A DNA stretch of 64,000 nucleotides, taken from the NCBI GenBank assembly GCA_030159235.1, contig BSBG01000001.1:248001-312000 (forward strand). Direction: 5' to 3'. A program made the translations under genes and the position numbers. The notes beneath the pieces are model-generated. The model saw nothing but the letters and a program-made list of their open reading frames with translations. It ran no database searches and was not told where the DNA came from. Of this stretch, positions 1 to 10,191 are shown one piece after another. Origin of the DNA: Bacillus safensis (GTDB lineage: Bacteria > Bacillota > Bacilli > Bacillales > Bacillaceae). Within the stretch, counting starts at the first letter, position 1, and every line of letters begins with the position of its first letter.

Positions 1-16
1 AAAGAAGGGGCATGCG

Positions 17-751
17 ATGAAGAAAATACTGAAAATCACAGGGATTACATTACTTGCACTGATCATCTTAGCTTTTGTTGCTTTTTATACATGGAGCCGC
101 TTTACATATGGACCATCAGAAGCATTAAAAAAGCGGGTAAACATTGAGCAAGTAGAACATAAAAGCGGGGTTTATGCATTTGAAGCACCAAAAAGTGATA
201 CTGGCATCATTCTCTATCCCGGGGCAAAAGTGAAGCCACTTGCGTATGCCTATATCGGGGATACGTTAATGAAAAAAGGCTATTCTGTCTTTATCCCCGA
301 CATGCCATTTTCCTTCGCGATCTTCAAACCAAACAAAGCGCAGGACATCATCAAAGATCATCACACGATCAAACACTGGTATATTGGCGGACATTCACTT
401 GGCGGGGCAGCTGCCGCTATGTTTGCAGAAAAAAGTCAGAGCAAACTTGACGGACTCTTTTTTCTTGCGTCTTATCCAGCATCAGATGACCTCAAACAAT
501 CGTCATTGAACGTACTTTCGATATCAGGTGAAAAGGATGGGCTGGCGACACAAGAAAAAATCAAGAAGTCGAAAACAAACCTGCCGTCTCAAACCGTATA
601 CCATGAAATAAAAGGTGGGAATCATGCGCAATTTGGTATGTATGGCAAACAAAAAGGTGATCAGTCTGCGGACATTCCAGCTTTAACGCAGCAAAAGGAT
701 ATTATTCAGACAATGCTTAAATGGCTAAAGCCAGCAAAAAAGCTCCCGTAA
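17..751 (+). CDS. Alpha/beta hydrolase family protein
   Basis: A 244-aa protein that begins with an uncleaved-looking hydrophobic segment (about residues 5-26), suggesting a membrane-anchored enzyme with its catalytic domain outside the membrane. The fold is that of a small alpha/beta hydrolase: the nucleophile elbow GHSLGG lies near residue 126, the likely acid is in SGEKDGL near 171, and the likely histidine is in GGNHAQFG near 202. The start ATG has AAGGGG upstream at a good distance. It is convergent with the following peptidase gene and shares a hairpin terminator with it. The substrate cannot be read from the sequence; lipase, esterase or dienelactone-hydrolase-like activity are all possible. 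Confidence 0.85.
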   Translation: MKKILKITGITLLALIILAFVAFYTWSRFTYGPSEALKKRVNIEQVEHKSGVYAFEAPKSDTGIILYPGAKVKPLAYAYIGDTLMKKGYSVFIPDMPFSFAIFKPNKAQDIIKDHHTIKHWYIGGHSLGGAAAAMFAEKSQSKLDGLFFLASYPASDDLKQSSLNVLSISGEKDGLATQEKIKKSKTNLPSQTVYHEIKGGNHAQFGMYGKQKGDQSADIPALTQQKDIIQTMLKWLKPAKKLP

Positions 752-766
752 TGGGAGCTATTTTTT
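735..766. terminator. Bidirectional rho-independent terminator
   Basis: The inverted repeat AGCTCCC/GGGAGCT at 741-759 is flanked by A-runs on one side and T-runs on the other. It can stop both the hydrolase gene, whose stop codon lies in the loop, and the convergent peptidase gene. Confidence 0.85.
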
Positions 767-2551
767 CGTCGCTTCTAAAAACTCTTCAGCATCTGCTACA
801 GCCAAACGAATGGCTTCTTCCCAAAATGCTTTTTGAGTCAGATCAACGCCTAAATGCTTATAGGCCAAATCTTCTACTGTCATTGAAGCAGTATCCTTTA
901 ATAATGCAATGTATTTCTCTTCAAACGATGTACCAACCTGCAATGCTTTGGCATAAATGCCTAATGAGAACATGTAGCCAAAGGTGTATGGGAAATTATA
1001 AAACGGTACACCCGTAATATGGAAATGCAGCTTAGACGCCCAGAAATGCGGATGGTATTCATCTAAAGAGTCACCGAATGCTTCCTTCTGTGCTTCTACC
1101 ATCAGTTCATTCAACCGATCAGCGGGCACTTCTCCTTGTTTACGCTCTTCATAAAAGCGCTGCTCAAATAAGAAACGAGATTGAATGTTCATGAAGAATG
1201 CGACACTCCGCTGCAGCTTATCCTCTAACAAGCTGAGACGCTCCTCTTCATTTGTCGCTTCTTTTAATGAAGCATCAGCTACAATCATTTCTGCGAATGT
1301 CGATGCCGTTTCAGCAACGTTCATTGCATATGTCCGATTAAGAATGCGAACATCCTGCATCACTTCCTGATGGAACGAATGACCAAGCTCATGCGCTAGT
1401 GTTGCCACATTGGATGGACTTCCTGAGAAGGTCATAAAAATGCGTGATTCTCCGCTGTCAGGGAAATTTGTACAAAAGCCACCTACCCGTTTGTTTGGGC
1501 GATCCTCAGCTTCTACCCAGTGTTCATTAAAGGCTTTTTCTGTAAAGGCAGCAAGCTCTTTTCCAAATCCAGCGAAATGGTTCACAATAAAAGCAGCTGC
1601 TTCTTGATAGGGATAGATTTTGGTCTCACTGCCAATAGGCGCCCCAACATCGAACCAGCTTAGCTTATCCACTCCAAGCATGTCAGCTTTTCGGTGCAAG
1701 TAATCAATGAACGGCTGCTTATGTTCATCAATCACAGACCACATCGCATCAAGGGTTTCTTGTTTCATACGGCAAATATCAAGCGGTTCTTTTAAAATAT
1801 GGTCCCAGCCTCTTGCTTCATACACTTGCAGACGAAAGCCAGCCAAATGGTTGAGTGTGCTGGCAATTAGATGTTCATCCTGCGTCCACGCATGCTCTAG
1901 GTTGTGGTAAACGGCCTTTCTCACTTCACGATCTGAATCATCCATAGCATTTTCCGCTTGGCCTACAGAGATCATCTGCGTTTCTCCATGCTGCTCAAAC
2001 GGAATGGTAATCTTATTCACTAAGCTGGAATAAAGCTCATCCCACGCATGGTACCCATCTACGGCTAGCTTTTGAATCAGTGTTTCTTGTTCAACAGGTA
2101 ATTGATCCTTCACACGCTCTCTGCGTTCATTTAATATGTAGTGAACATCTGAAAAGGCTGCGGAGTTCATCAGTTCGTCCCATTTGCTTGAGGGGATAGC
2201 AGCAAGCGCTTGATCAAACAGTGCAAGGATGGTTCCTAAATCCGCTTCCAGCTTGGCAATCGTACCTCGAAGACTGCCTGCCTTCATATCCTTTGTATTT
2301 TGAGATTGTAGACAGGATACAAAAGAACCTGCTTGAGACAGTTTTTTATATGTCGTTTCATACGTCTCAAGCACAGACGTTAATTTGCTTTCAATGTGTG
2401 TATCTTCTTTTGAAAAGACATCCACCTTTTGTCGTAGTTCATCTAATAGCTGCTGAATGTGTTGCAGATATGTCTTAAATTCTGGTGAGGAACTGCCCCC
2501 TTTAAAAAAGGCATCTAAATCCCACGTTTCTTGTAATGGTGTTAATCCCAA
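758..2551 (-). CDS. M3 family oligoendopeptidase (PepF-like)
   Basis: A 597-aa zinc metallopeptidase of the M3B (oligoendopeptidase F) type, expected to cut short peptides in the cytoplasm. The zinc-binding HExxH motif is visible as HELGHSFHQ near residue 385. The length is normal for the family. A longer frame begins at 2584, but that ATG has no ribosome binding site. The TTG at 2551 follows AAGGGGG by about 7 bases and gives the usual N-terminus (LGLTPLQETWDLD), so it is preferred. The gene stands alone between prfB and the convergent hydrolase gene. No signal peptide is seen. Confidence 0.88.
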   Translation of the reverse strand: MGLTPLQETWDLDAFFKGGSSSPEFKTYLQHIQQLLDELRQKVDVFSKEDTHIESKLTSVLETYETTYKKLSQAGSFVSCLQSQNTKDMKAGSLRGTIAKLEADLGTILALFDQALAAIPSSKWDELMNSAAFSDVHYILNERRERVKDQLPVEQETLIQKLAVDGYHAWDELYSSLVNKITIPFEQHGETQMISVGQAENAMDDSDREVRKAVYHNLEHAWTQDEHLIASTLNHLAGFRLQVYEARGWDHILKEPLDICRMKQETLDAMWSVIDEHKQPFIDYLHRKADMLGVDKLSWFDVGAPIGSETKIYPYQEAAAFIVNHFAGFGKELAAFTEKAFNEHWVEAEDRPNKRVGGFCTNFPDSGESRIFMTFSGSPSNVATLAHELGHSFHQEVMQDVRILNRTYAMNVAETASTFAEMIVADASLKEATNEEERLSLLEDKLQRSVAFFMNIQSRFLFEQRFYEERKQGEVPADRLNELMVEAQKEAFGDSLDEYHPHFWASKLHFHITGVPFYNFPYTFGYMFSLGIYAKALQVGTSFEEKYIALLKDTASMTVEDLAYKHLGVDLTQKAFWEEAIRLAVADAEEFLEATKK

Positions 2552-2648
2552 AATATTTCCCCCTTTATTTGCTAATTTCATCATACAAAGGATATAGAGT
2601 CAGTATGGCATATGTATTCCTTTATATTCATTATATTTTCTCACAATT

Positions 2649-2677
2649 AAAAAAACCCGGCAAGAAGCCGAGTTTTT
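2649..2677 (-). terminator. Terminator after prfB
   Basis: On the minus strand CTCGGC-TTCTT-GCCGGG is followed by a run of T, right at the prfB stop codon. It probably ends the secA-prfB transcript. Confidence 0.8.
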
Positions 2678-3777
2678 ATGATAATTTCGAACGTAAATAA
2701 GCATCGATAAATGAATCTAAATCTCCATCCATGACCGCTTGAACATTTCCCATCTCCGTATTGGTTCGATGGTCTTTCACAAGAGAATAGGGGTGGAATA
2801 CATAAGAGCGAATTTGGCTTCCCCAGCCAATTTCTTTCTGCTCCCCTCTAATTTCATCCAATTCTGCCTGCTGTTCTTCGATCCGTTTTTGATAAAGCTT
2901 CGATTTCAACATTTTCATCGCACGTTCTCTGTTTTTGATTTGAGATCTTTCTGTTTGGCATGTCACGACAACATTGGTTGGAATGTGTGTGATTCGAACA
3001 GCTGAGTCCGTCGTATTGACGTGCTGTCCGCCTGCACCGCTTGCACGATACGTATCTACCTTGATGTCCTCTGTGCGAATGTCAATATCAATTTCTTCAT
3101 TGAACTCTGGCATAACATCACATGAAACGAAGGATGTATGTCTGCGGCCAGATGAATCAAAAGGAGAAATACGGACCAAACGATGGACACCTTTTTCTGC
3201 TTTTAAGTAACCGTACGCGTTGTGCCCTTTAATAAGCAATGTCACAGACTTAATTCCTGCTTCATCACCAGGAAGATAATCAAGTGTTTCGACCTTAAAG
3301 CCTCTGCGCTCTGCCCAGCGAGTATACATTCTCAGAAGCATAGAACCCCAGTCCTGTGATTCAGTACCGCCTGCGCCCGGGTGAAGCTCAAGAATGGCAT
3401 TGTTTTTATCATAAGGTTCACTTAAAAGAAGCTGCAGCTCAAATTCGTTAAACTGCTTGGTTAGGTTCTTCAGCTCTTTTTCAAGCTCTGCATGAAGCTC
3501 CTCGTCATAATCTTCCTTTAATAAGTCATGCGTCATTTGTAGCTCTTCATGCGATTCACTGAGTTCATGATAGGAATGCACAGAATCCTTCAGTGCATTG
3601 GCTTCATTGATGACACCTTGTGCCTTTTGCTGATCATTCCAAAAATCAGCCTCTGACATCGTCGCTTCAAGCTCTGCGATTTTGGCTTCTTTTGTTTCTA
3701 GGTCAAAGAGACCCCCTAAAATCAGCTAGCCTGCTAGCCATATTTTCAAGCTCTTGTCTAATTTCTACTAATTCCAT
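2676..3777 (-). CDS. prfB: Peptide chain release factor 2, with programmed +1 frameshift
   Basis: RF2 recognises UGA and UAA stop codons and releases the peptide from the ribosome. The gene is read in two frames. The first runs from ATG at 3777 for 24 codons to an in-frame TGA at 3703-3705; the second covers the remainder. The expected frameshift signal is present: an internal Shine-Dalgarno-like AGGGGG (3712-3717) shortly before CTT-TGA-C. Shifting +1 there gives a 366-aa protein, the usual RF2 length. The stop-recognition tripeptide SPF and the GGQ motif (GAGGQHVN) are present. secA lies about 70 bases upstream, and the two are probably cotranscribed. Confidence 0.95.
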
Positions 3778-3844
3778 ATCCTTCACCTCATAGATGTATG
3801 GGGGCTGACATGAATAGAAAGAGGTTCTCACCTCTTTCCATTAC

Positions 3845-6370
3845 TTATTCTGTCTTCCCATGACAATTTTTATATTTCTTGCCGCTTCCGCAGTGACATG
3901 GGGCGTTTCGTCCAATGTCTACGACTTTACGTACCGGCTTTTTCTTCACTGTCTTCTCCTCATCGCCCTCTTGTGGCTGATGAGCCGTTGTTTGACCTTG
4001 AACTACTTCTTCACGTTCTAGGTTGTTTTGGATTTCTGATTTCAAGACATACTTGGCCACATCATCTTCGATTGAAGCAACCATATGCTCAAACATCGCA
4101 AATCCTTCCATTTGGTACTCACGAAGTGGATTCGTTTGTGCATACGCACGCAAATGAATACCTTGACGCAGCTGATCCATTGCATCGATGTGATCCATCC
4201 ACTTGGAATCCACCGCGCGAAGAACGATGACTTTTTCAAATTCACGCATTTGTTCATCGCCAAATGTTTCTTCCTTCGCATCATATTTTTCTTTAATACG
4301 ATCCATGATGAAGGTTGTGATTTCATCTGCTTCTTTACCGAAGATATCTTTGACCGTAATGGCTCCCTCGTCTAAATAGTTCGTGTTGATTAATTCAACA
4401 AGACCATCTAGTTTCCATTCTTCAGGCAGCTCTTCTTTTGGCGTATAAGATCCAACAGCCCGCTCAATTGAAGATTGGATCATATTGATGACGATTGATT
4501 TTAAGTTATCAGAATCGATGACTTCAAAGCGCTGTTTGTAGATCACTTCACGCTGCTGACGAAGGACATCGTCATATTGGAGAAGCTGTTTACGGGAATC
4601 AAAGTTGTTCCCCTCAACGCGTTTTTGAGATGATTCAACGGCTTTAGACACCATTTTACTTTGGATTGGTGTAGAGTCATCCATGCCAAAGCGGTCAAGC
4701 ATCGCCATCGTCCGCTCTGCACCAAATCGGCGCATCAATTCATCTTCCATGGAGAGATAGAATTGAGTAATCCCTGGGTCTCCTTGACGGCCAGAACGTC
4801 CGCGAAGTTGGTTATCAATACGTCGTGATTCATGACGCTCTGTCCCGATAACAGCCAGACCCCCGAGTTCTTTTACACCTTCGCCAAGCTTGATGTCCGT
4901 ACCACGTCCTGCCATGTTTGTCGCAATGGTAACGGCACCTTTTTGACCAGCCTCTTCAATAATTTGTGCTTCACGCTCATGGTTTTTCGCATTTAACACT
5001 TGATGAGGAATGCCTTTATTTTTAAGCAGCTTAGAAATAAGCTCAGACGTCTCAACCGCTACTGTTCCGACAAGAACTGGCTGCCCTGTCATATAGCGCT
5101 GCGCAACATCCTCTGCCACTGCTTTAAATTTACCTTCCATTGTGCGGAAAATTAAATCAGGTCTGTCATCACGAACCACTGGTTGATTGGTCGGGATTGT
5201 CACAACCTGCATGTTGTAAATGTTACGGAATTCTTCTTCTTCCGTTTTCGCTGTACCGGTCATACCAGATAGCTTTTCATACATACGGAAGTAGTTCTGG
5301 AACGTAATGGTTGCTAGTGTCATGCTTTCGTTCTGCACTTCAAGACCTTCTTTTGCCTCAATGGCTTGATGCAGACCTTCACTATAGCGGCGCCCTTTCA
5401 TTAAACGTCCTGTGAAGGAGTCAACAATGACTACTTGGCCTTCTTCTACCACATAATCCACGTCTTTTTGCATCGCAACATGCGCCTTCAGTGCCTGAGC
5501 GATATGATGGTTCAGCGCAACATGTTTGACATCAAATAAGTTCTCGATGCCGAATGCTTTTTCCGCCTTCGTCATTCCGCTTTCTGTTAGCTGCACACTT
5601 TTTGTTTTAATATCATATGTGAAATCATCTTCTATTTTTAATGTACGAACAAATGCATTGGCTTGTACGTAAAGCTTTGTAGATTTCGCAGCTTGTCCAG
5701 AAATGATAAGAGGTGTTCTCGCTTCATCAATTAAGATGGAGTCAACCTCATCGATCACAGCATAATGAAGTGGTCTTTGAACCATTTGCTCTTTGTAAAG
5801 CACCATGTTATCTCGTAAATAGTCAAAGCCGAGTTCATTGTTTGTTGAATACGTGATATCAGCGGCATACGCTTCTCTTTTTTCATCTTTGTCTAAACTG
5901 TTTAAATTTAAGCCAACCGTTAAGCCAAGAAATTCAAAAATCTTGCCCATTTCCTGTGCATCACGGCTTGCCAAATATTCGTTGACTGTCACGATGTGGA
6001 CGCCTTTTCCAGAAAGAGCATTTAAATAAACAGGCATTGTTGATGTCAACGTTTTACCTTCACCTGTTTTCATCTCAGAGATGTTGCCTTCGTGAAGCGC
6101 GATCCCCCCCATGAGCTGCACCTTAAATGGGAACATTCCTGTCACGCGGCGTGATGCCTCGCGCACCGTTGCAAATGCTTCAACCAACAGGTCATCCACG
6201 GATTGTCCTGTTTCAAGTTTTTCTTTAAATTCGATCGTTTTATTTCGTAAAGCCTCGTCAGATAATTTTTCAAAATCTTGAGCGAGAGCTTCGATTTCAT
6301 TTGCTTTTTTTTCATATCGGCTGATCGTACGTTTCGTAGGATCAAACACTTTGTTTAAAATTCCAAGCAT
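3845..6370 (-). CDS. secA: Preprotein translocase ATPase SecA
   Basis: The motor ATPase of the Sec pathway, driving unfolded preproteins through SecYEG. It is 841 aa, the same length as the B. subtilis protein as I remember it. Visible landmarks are the Walker A motif MKTGEGKT near residue 100, the [15 protein letters not shown] motif, the helicase-like GRGTDI and GRSGRQGD motifs, and the C-terminal zinc-binding tail with [13 protein letters not shown]. The last zinc ligand region reads CH rather than CC, an accepted variant. The start at 6370 has GAGGAG upstream and the family N-terminus MLGILNK; an upstream in-frame extension of nine codons is disregarded. Confidence 0.97.
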   Translation of the reverse strand: MLGILNKVFDPTKRTISRYEKKANEIEALAQDFEKLSDEALRNKTIEFKEKLETGQSVDDLLVEAFATVREASRRVTGMFPFKVQLMGGIALHEGNISEMKTGEGKTLTSTMPVYLNALSGKGVHIVTVNEYLASRDAQEMGKIFEFLGLTVGLNLNSLDKDEKREAYAADITYSTNNELGFDYLRDNMVLYKEQMVQRPLHYAVIDEVDSILIDEARTPLIISGQAAKSTKLYVQANAFVRTLKIEDDFTYDIKTKSVQLTESGMTKAEKAFGIENLFDVKHVALNHHIAQALKAHVAMQKDVDYVVEEGQVVIVDSFTGRLMKGRRYSEGLHQAIEAKEGLEVQNESMTLATITFQNYFRMYEKLSGMTGTAKTEEEEFRNIYNMQVVTIPTNQPVVRDDRPDLIFRTMEGKFKAVAEDVAQRYMTGQPVLVGTVAVETSELISKLLKNKGIPHQVLNAKNHEREAQIIEEAGQKGAVTIATNMAGRGTDIKLGEGVKELGGLAVIGTERHESRRIDNQLRGRSGRQGDPGITQFYLSMEDELMRRFGAERTMAMLDRFGMDDSTPIQSKMVSKAVESSQKRVEGNNFDSRKQLLQYDDVLRQQREVIYKQRFEVIDSDNLKSIVINMIQSSIERAVGSYTPKEELPEEWKLDGLVELINTNYLDEGAITVKDIFGKEADEITTFIMDRIKEKYDAKEETFGDEQMREFEKVIVLRAVDSKWMDHIDAMDQLRQGIHLRAYAQTNPLREYQMEGFAMFEHMVASIEDDVAKYVLKSEIQNNLEREEVVQGQTTAHQPQEGDEEKTVKKKPVRKVVDIGRNAPCHCGSGKKYKNCHGKTE

Positions 6371-6445
6371 ATAATAACGCTCCTCTATTTCATGCAATTT
6401 TTCGGCATGTCCAAAAGTTTGACAGGTCCAGATTTACCTGCATTT

Positions 6446-6473
6446 ATCATACCATACCTTCTTTCATTTCCAA
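6446..6473 (-). promoter_or_regulatory. Probable sigma-A promoter of secA
   Basis: On the minus strand TTGGAA (6468-6473), a 16-base spacer and TATGAT (6446-6451) with an extended -10 TG. It lies between the hpf terminator and the secA start. Confidence 0.6.
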
Positions 6474-6493
6474 AGAATTTGCCATAATTTCGC

Positions 6494-6527
6494 ACAAAAA
6501 ACCCGCCCCTCATGAAGGGAGCGGGTT
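6494..6527 (-). terminator. Terminator after hpf
   Basis: Inverted repeat ACCCGCTCCC/GGGGCGGGT followed by T-run on the minus strand. It separates hpf from secA. Confidence 0.85.
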
Positions 6528-6568
6528 TACTTTATTTAGGTTGTTTTTGCATCAGCATAAGCTGATCA

Positions 6569-7132
6569 TTAAGCGTTTGGCTCAATGAGTCCATATTTAC
6601 CGTCATTTCGACGATAAACCACATTGGTCAAATTTGTTTCAGCATTTGTGAAGACGAAGAAACTATGACCTAACATGTTCATTTGGAGAATGGCCTCTTC
6701 GCTATCCATCGGTTTTAAGTTGAAACGTTTTTGTCTGACGATTTCTGATTCATCAATCTCTTCGTCATCTTGAACTGCTACATCAGCAATCCCATTTCCT
6801 CCAGCAAATAAGTGCTTTTTGGCACCTTGCTCGCGGAATTTACGGTTTACTTTTGTTTTGTGCTTACGAATTTGACGTTCTAATTTACTGGCTGCTAGGT
6901 CTACTGCATTGTACATATCTTCATTATGCACCTCAGCTCGAAGTGCTAGATCAGTCATTGGAATAGTAACCTCAACTTTAGATTCTTGATCGTTGTAAAA
7001 CTTCAAGTTCACGTTGACTGAAGCATCTACATCTGTTTCAAAATAACGCTCCAGCTTTCCAATTTTTTTCTCGACATGATCTCTTAGTGCAGGTGTTACA
7101 TCGATGTTTTCTCCTCTGACATTGTAATTCAT
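6569..7132 (-). CDS. hpf: Ribosome hibernation promoting factor, long form
   Basis: A 187-aa long-form HPF (YvyD in B. subtilis), which pairs 70S ribosomes into inactive 100S dimers in stationary phase or stress. The N-terminal S30AE domain (about 1-100) begins MNYNVRGENIDVTPAL. The C-terminal dimerisation domain (about 130-187) carries RQKRFNLKPMDSEEAI. Length and architecture are normal for Firmicutes. The gene has its own terminator, and its upstream region holds candidate SigB and SigH promoter elements, in keeping with the known general-stress control of this family. Confidence 0.95.
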   Translation of the reverse strand: MNYNVRGENIDVTPALRDHVEKKIGKLERYFETDVDASVNVNLKFYNDQESKVEVTIPMTDLALRAEVHNEDMYNAVDLAASKLERQIRKHKTKVNRKFREQGAKKHLFAGGNGIADVAVQDDEEIDESEIVRQKRFNLKPMDSEEAILQMNMLGHSFFVFTNAETNLTNVVYRRNDGKYGLIEPNA

Positions 7133-7172
7133 GTAAAGAACGCCTCCTTTAAAATTAAGGATATGTAAACCT

Positions 7173-7207
7173 ATTTCTACTTTTCCCTCCTTTTCTCCTG
7201 CTCAAAC
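7173..7207 (-). promoter_or_regulatory. Candidate overlapping SigB and SigH promoters of hpf
   Basis: On the minus strand GTTTGA (7202-7207), 14 bases and GGGAAA (7182-7187) resemble a SigB promoter (GTTTAA/GGGTAT). Overlapping it, AGGAGAA (7193-7199), 12 bases and GTAGAAAT (7173-7180) resemble a SigH promoter. B. subtilis yvyD is known to use both factors. The matches are imperfect. Confidence 0.45.
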
Positions 7208-7318
7208 GTAAAAAAAATGTGAATATTTATTGAAATTTGTCGAATTTTGCGGTGTTTCAACTGTTACTTGATAGGTGATGAATATATATTCGGCTGATTC
7301 CTGAAAAAGACCAGCACA

Positions 7319-9004
7319 TTAAATGGTAAAAGATGAAATAGATGTTTTCAGTGATTGAGACAAGGATTTTAAATCCTCTGCCGCTGCTTTCATCTCTTCA
7401 TTTGCCGCTAATGATTCTTCAACAGCACCAGTCATGTACTCCGTCTCTTCTGAATTTCGTTTGGCTCCTTCTTCAATGACGCCAACTGTTTGAGAAATTT
7501 CCTCTGTACTAGCAGAAATTTGCTCTGCAGTGGCTGACAGCTCTTCTGCTTTCATTGAAATATCACGAATAGATTCCAGGATTTCATGGAAACTCTGTTC
7601 AGATAATTGTGATACCTTTACACCTTCTGCTACATCTCTCTCAACCTTTGTCATCGATTGTGATGACCTTTCCGTATCTTTGTTCACGTTCGCGAGTAAT
7701 TGACTAATTTGATCTGTCAGCTGACTAGATTCTTCTGCCAGCTTCCTCACTTCATCTGCTACAACTGCAAAGCCTCTCCCATGTTCTCCCGCTCTTGCTG
7801 CTTCAATCGCTGCGTTTAATGCAAGCAAATTCGTTTGGTCAGCAATGGCATGGATATGACCTAACAGGTCTTGAATACCCTTAAACTGCGCTTGTACATG
7901 AGCCATTGTGGAGTGGTGTTCATTCACAGACTCTTTAATAGAGCTCATTTGTTTCACAAATTGTTGAATAAGGGCCGCACCTTCTTCAGCCTTTTCAGTC
8001 ACTGAAATTGAGTGACCCGAAACATCGGATGTGTGTAATGCTGCATTTTGCATGCCAGTCGACACTTCCTGAATGGCAGAGGCAACTTTTCCGACCGCAA
8101 CTGATTGTTCACGTGAAGCTTCACTGACCTGTTCAATCGAGCTAGACGTCTGTTCACTAGCCGATATCGTTTGACTGATGGTTTCCTCAAACTGAGCAGC
8201 AGAATCAGCAAGCTGTCTTGATCCGTTTTGCACCTGTAAAATGAGCTGACGCAAATGAGCTGTCATTTGGTTAAAGGCTGTGCCGAGCTGGCCAATCTCA
8301 TTTTTAGAGGTCACTTCAATCTCATCAAGAGTAAGATCACCATCCGCCATCCTTCTCGCGGCATTTGTGACAGAAACAATCGGTTTTGTCATGCGATGAA
8401 CGAATCTGACCCCGATCACCAAAAAGCCAACGATAATCGCTGCACTGACCAAAATGAGTGTAAGCAGTAATTGATTACTGTCTCGATTGAGCTGATCGAT
8501 TTTTTGATCACGTTGTTTTAATTGTGTTTGAGCAAATTCTTTTGTAAAGGTATGTATTTCTTGTTCAATAGGTTGTAATTCTTGACTGAGGCGGGTGTTG
8601 AATTCCTTTTGATTTTGCATATTTAATGAATTAAATAATCGATTCGTTGAGGTGTAGTAGAGATAATTTTTCTCTGAGATTTGGTCTAATAGATTTTTTG
8701 CTTGTTTAACATTACTCATTTTTGAAGCTTCTGTTGTTTTCTTATTAATATCTTCATATGTTTGCTCAATTTTCTGCAAATTTTTAGCATCTTGCACGAC
8801 GACATACGTTTTGATCTGCGCTTCCTGCTTTTGCAAAAGTGCCTCTAATTCCAGCGAGGTCTGATAAAGCTTCACTTCCTTGCTTAGAAGTGCTTTATAG
8901 GATTGATCTGTTTTGTAATAGATAAAGCTTGAAAAACCTAAAATACTGACACACAATACACATATGACAATAAGCCCAAATAAAAATTGATTTTTTAGTC
9001 TCAT
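7319..9004 (-). CDS. Methyl-accepting chemotaxis protein
   Basis: A 561-aa chemoreceptor that passes an external signal to CheA/CheW. The order is: a transmembrane segment near residues 5-28, a helical ligand-sensing part of about 150 residues that resembles a four-helix-bundle sensor, a second transmembrane segment near 180-200, a HAMP linker ([12 protein letters not shown]), and a long cytoplasmic coiled coil. The conserved signalling tip [19 protein letters not shown] is present. The start at 9004 follows CGGAGG; an upstream ten-codon extension is disregarded. It lies 33 bases after a small unknown gene and is probably the last gene of the fliD-fliS-fliT transcript. In B. subtilis hpf directly follows fliT, so this receptor is an addition. 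Confidence 0.93.
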   Translation of the reverse strand: MRLKNQFLFGLIVICVLCVSILGFSSFIYYKTDQSYKALLSKEVKLYQTSLELEALLQKQEAQIKTYVVVQDAKNLQKIEQTYEDINKKTTEASKMSNVKQAKNLLDQISEKNYLYYTSTNRLFNSLNMQNQKEFNTRLSQELQPIEQEIHTFTKEFAQTQLKQRDQKIDQLNRDSNQLLLTLILVSAAIIVGFLVIGVRFVHRMTKPIVSVTNAARRMADGDLTLDEIEVTSKNEIGQLGTAFNQMTAHLRQLILQVQNGSRQLADSAAQFEETISQTISASEQTSSSIEQVSEASREQSVAVGKVASAIQEVSTGMQNAALHTSDVSGHSISVTEKAEEGAALIQQFVKQMSSIKESVNEHHSTMAHVQAQFKGIQDLLGHIHAIADQTNLLALNAAIEAARAGEHGRGFAVVADEVRKLAEESSQLTDQISQLLANVNKDTERSSQSMTKVERDVAEGVKVSQLSEQSFHEILESIRDISMKAEELSATAEQISASTEEISQTVGVIEEGAKRNSEETEYMTGAVEESLAANEEMKAAAEDLKSLSQSLKTSISSFTI

Positions 9005-9037
9005 AATTTCCTCCGAATGGTCTGAATTGAACAAAAA

Positions 9038-9418
9038 TTAATGAATGACATACGGCCTCATACAGGCATGTATTTCATCCATCCACTTTCTATATTCAGG
9101 TATAAAATATGATTTCAGGAATAATTGGAAGTGATTTGAAGGGAATGTATAGAAAGCTAGTATATCAAAACTTAAAAATATTTGATCAAACGAACGAATC
9201 GTCTTAGCAAAGTGCTCATTTTTAATAATTGAAAGAAGAAGGGGGTGCGTTGTCTCTAAATGAAAGAAGGCATGGATCAGATCATTAAAGATCCGATCCC
9301 CTTCTGTCTTAGCAAAATCCTTCTCAATTTCATCTAAATATTTTAGACTCTCTTCTATCGTATATAGAAGGTCATAATATGTGGTTAATAAAATATAGTC
9401 ATCTGAACGATACGCCAC
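9038..9418 (-). CDS. Hypothetical protein in the flagellar operon
   Basis: A 126-aa protein I do not recognise. It is rich in aromatic and charged residues (DDYILLTTYYDLLY, FLSFDILAFYTF), looks largely helical, and has no signal peptide, transmembrane segment or cysteine cluster. The GTG at 9418 has AGGTGAG just upstream and is the better of two close starts; the other GTG is at 9427. It sits 13 bases after fliT and 33 bases before a chemoreceptor gene, so it is very likely translated with them. By position it could be an adaptor of that receptor or a helical flagellar chaperone, but the sequence does not decide this. Confidence 0.7.
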   Translation of the reverse strand: MAYRSDDYILLTTYYDLLYTIEESLKYLDEIEKDFAKTEGDRIFNDLIHAFFHLETTHPLLLSIIKNEHFAKTIRSFDQIFLSFDILAFYTFPSNHFQLFLKSYFIPEYRKWMDEIHACMRPYVIH

Positions 9419-9431
9419 AGGTCTCACCTAT

Positions 9432-9773
9432 TTATTTCCGTTTATCGTAGTATACGCCATCACTCGTCATGGGCTGATATGGATTTTGATAGTTCAACTG
9501 TTTTGTTTTCTTCCTTTGAATGGCTTGAATATCGGTTTTTATTCCATTTTGGATAACCGTTAATTGTTTTGCCATCTGTTGATCTGTTTGTATGATTTCT
9601 CTGATTTTCTCTTTTTCTTGATCGGTCAACTCATGCCGTATATCTCTCATTAGTTCATCTCTCTCAATTAAAAAGGCATCAAAATCTTCAACCAGTGTAT
9701 CACTTTGCGGATTTGCCGCTATTTCGGCTGCCATTTTTAATGTTTGATCATGCAGCTGGTCTACAATACTCAT
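9432..9773 (-). CDS. fliT: Flagellar protein FliT
   Basis: A 113-aa helical protein in the fliT position. FliT in Bacillus works with FliS and FliD in export and assembly of the filament cap. The start is the ATG at 9773, which overlaps the fliS stop as ATGA. The longer frame from 9833 is an extension into fliS and is rejected. The sequence ([14 protein letters not shown]...) is charged and has no membrane segment. FliT sequences diverge strongly, so the call rests mainly on position and size. Confidence 0.8.
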   Translation of the reverse strand: MSIVDQLHDQTLKMAAEIAANPQSDTLVEDFDAFLIERDELMRDIRHELTDQEKEKIREIIQTDQQMAKQLTVIQNGIKTDIQAIQRKKTKQLNYQNPYQPMTSDGVYYDKRK

Positions 9774-10174
9774 AGAGATCCCCCGATAGAGTGGTGGCGG
9801 CCTTTTCGATCGGTTTGAATGACTTCCTTCCACGCATCACGGAAATCAGTGACGTACTGCTCTACTTCATTCAACATCTCTTCGTCATTTTGAAGATTGG
9901 CTTCTATCAGTCTGCGATAAATGTAATCGTACATACTTGCCATACTCTTTGATACGTCATAGGAACGATTTAAGGTGACATTTAATTCTTGAATGATGTT
10001 TTGAGCCTTTTTCAAGTTCAAGTTTCTCGTTTCCGCATCCTCTTTTTGAATGGCATACTTCGCTAGCCTGATGAACTTTAAGCAGCCATCATAAAGCATA
10101 AGCGTCAACTCGGCCGGTGTTGCAGTCTCAATAGAATTTTTCTGATAGGCGGCATAAGGGTTCTGTATTGCCAT
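9770..10174 (-). CDS. fliS: Flagellin export chaperone FliS
   Basis: A 134-aa protein with the family signature [18 protein letters not shown] near the N-terminus. FliS holds flagellin unfolded in the cytoplasm before export; in B. subtilis it also works with the FliW-CsrA homeostasis circuit. It follows fliD by 17 bases and overlaps fliT by four. Its usual client gene hag is not in this window. Confidence 0.95.
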   Translation of the reverse strand: MAIQNPYAAYQKNSIETATPAELTLMLYDGCLKFIRLAKYAIQKEDAETRNLNLKKAQNIIQELNVTLNRSYDVSKSMASMYDYIYRRLIEANLQNDEEMLNEVEQYVTDFRDAWKEVIQTDRKGRHHSIGGSL

Positions 10175-10191
10175 ATGTTATAAACCTCCAA

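Noticed and set aside
721..1017. Open frame of 98 codons on the plus strand after the hydrolase gene
   Set aside because: It runs through the terminator hairpin and then antisense to the M3 peptidase.
7270..7300. GCCGAATAT on the minus strand, similar to a SigD -10
   Set aside because: It has an inserted base and no TAAA at the right distance, and it would point into the gap before hpf.
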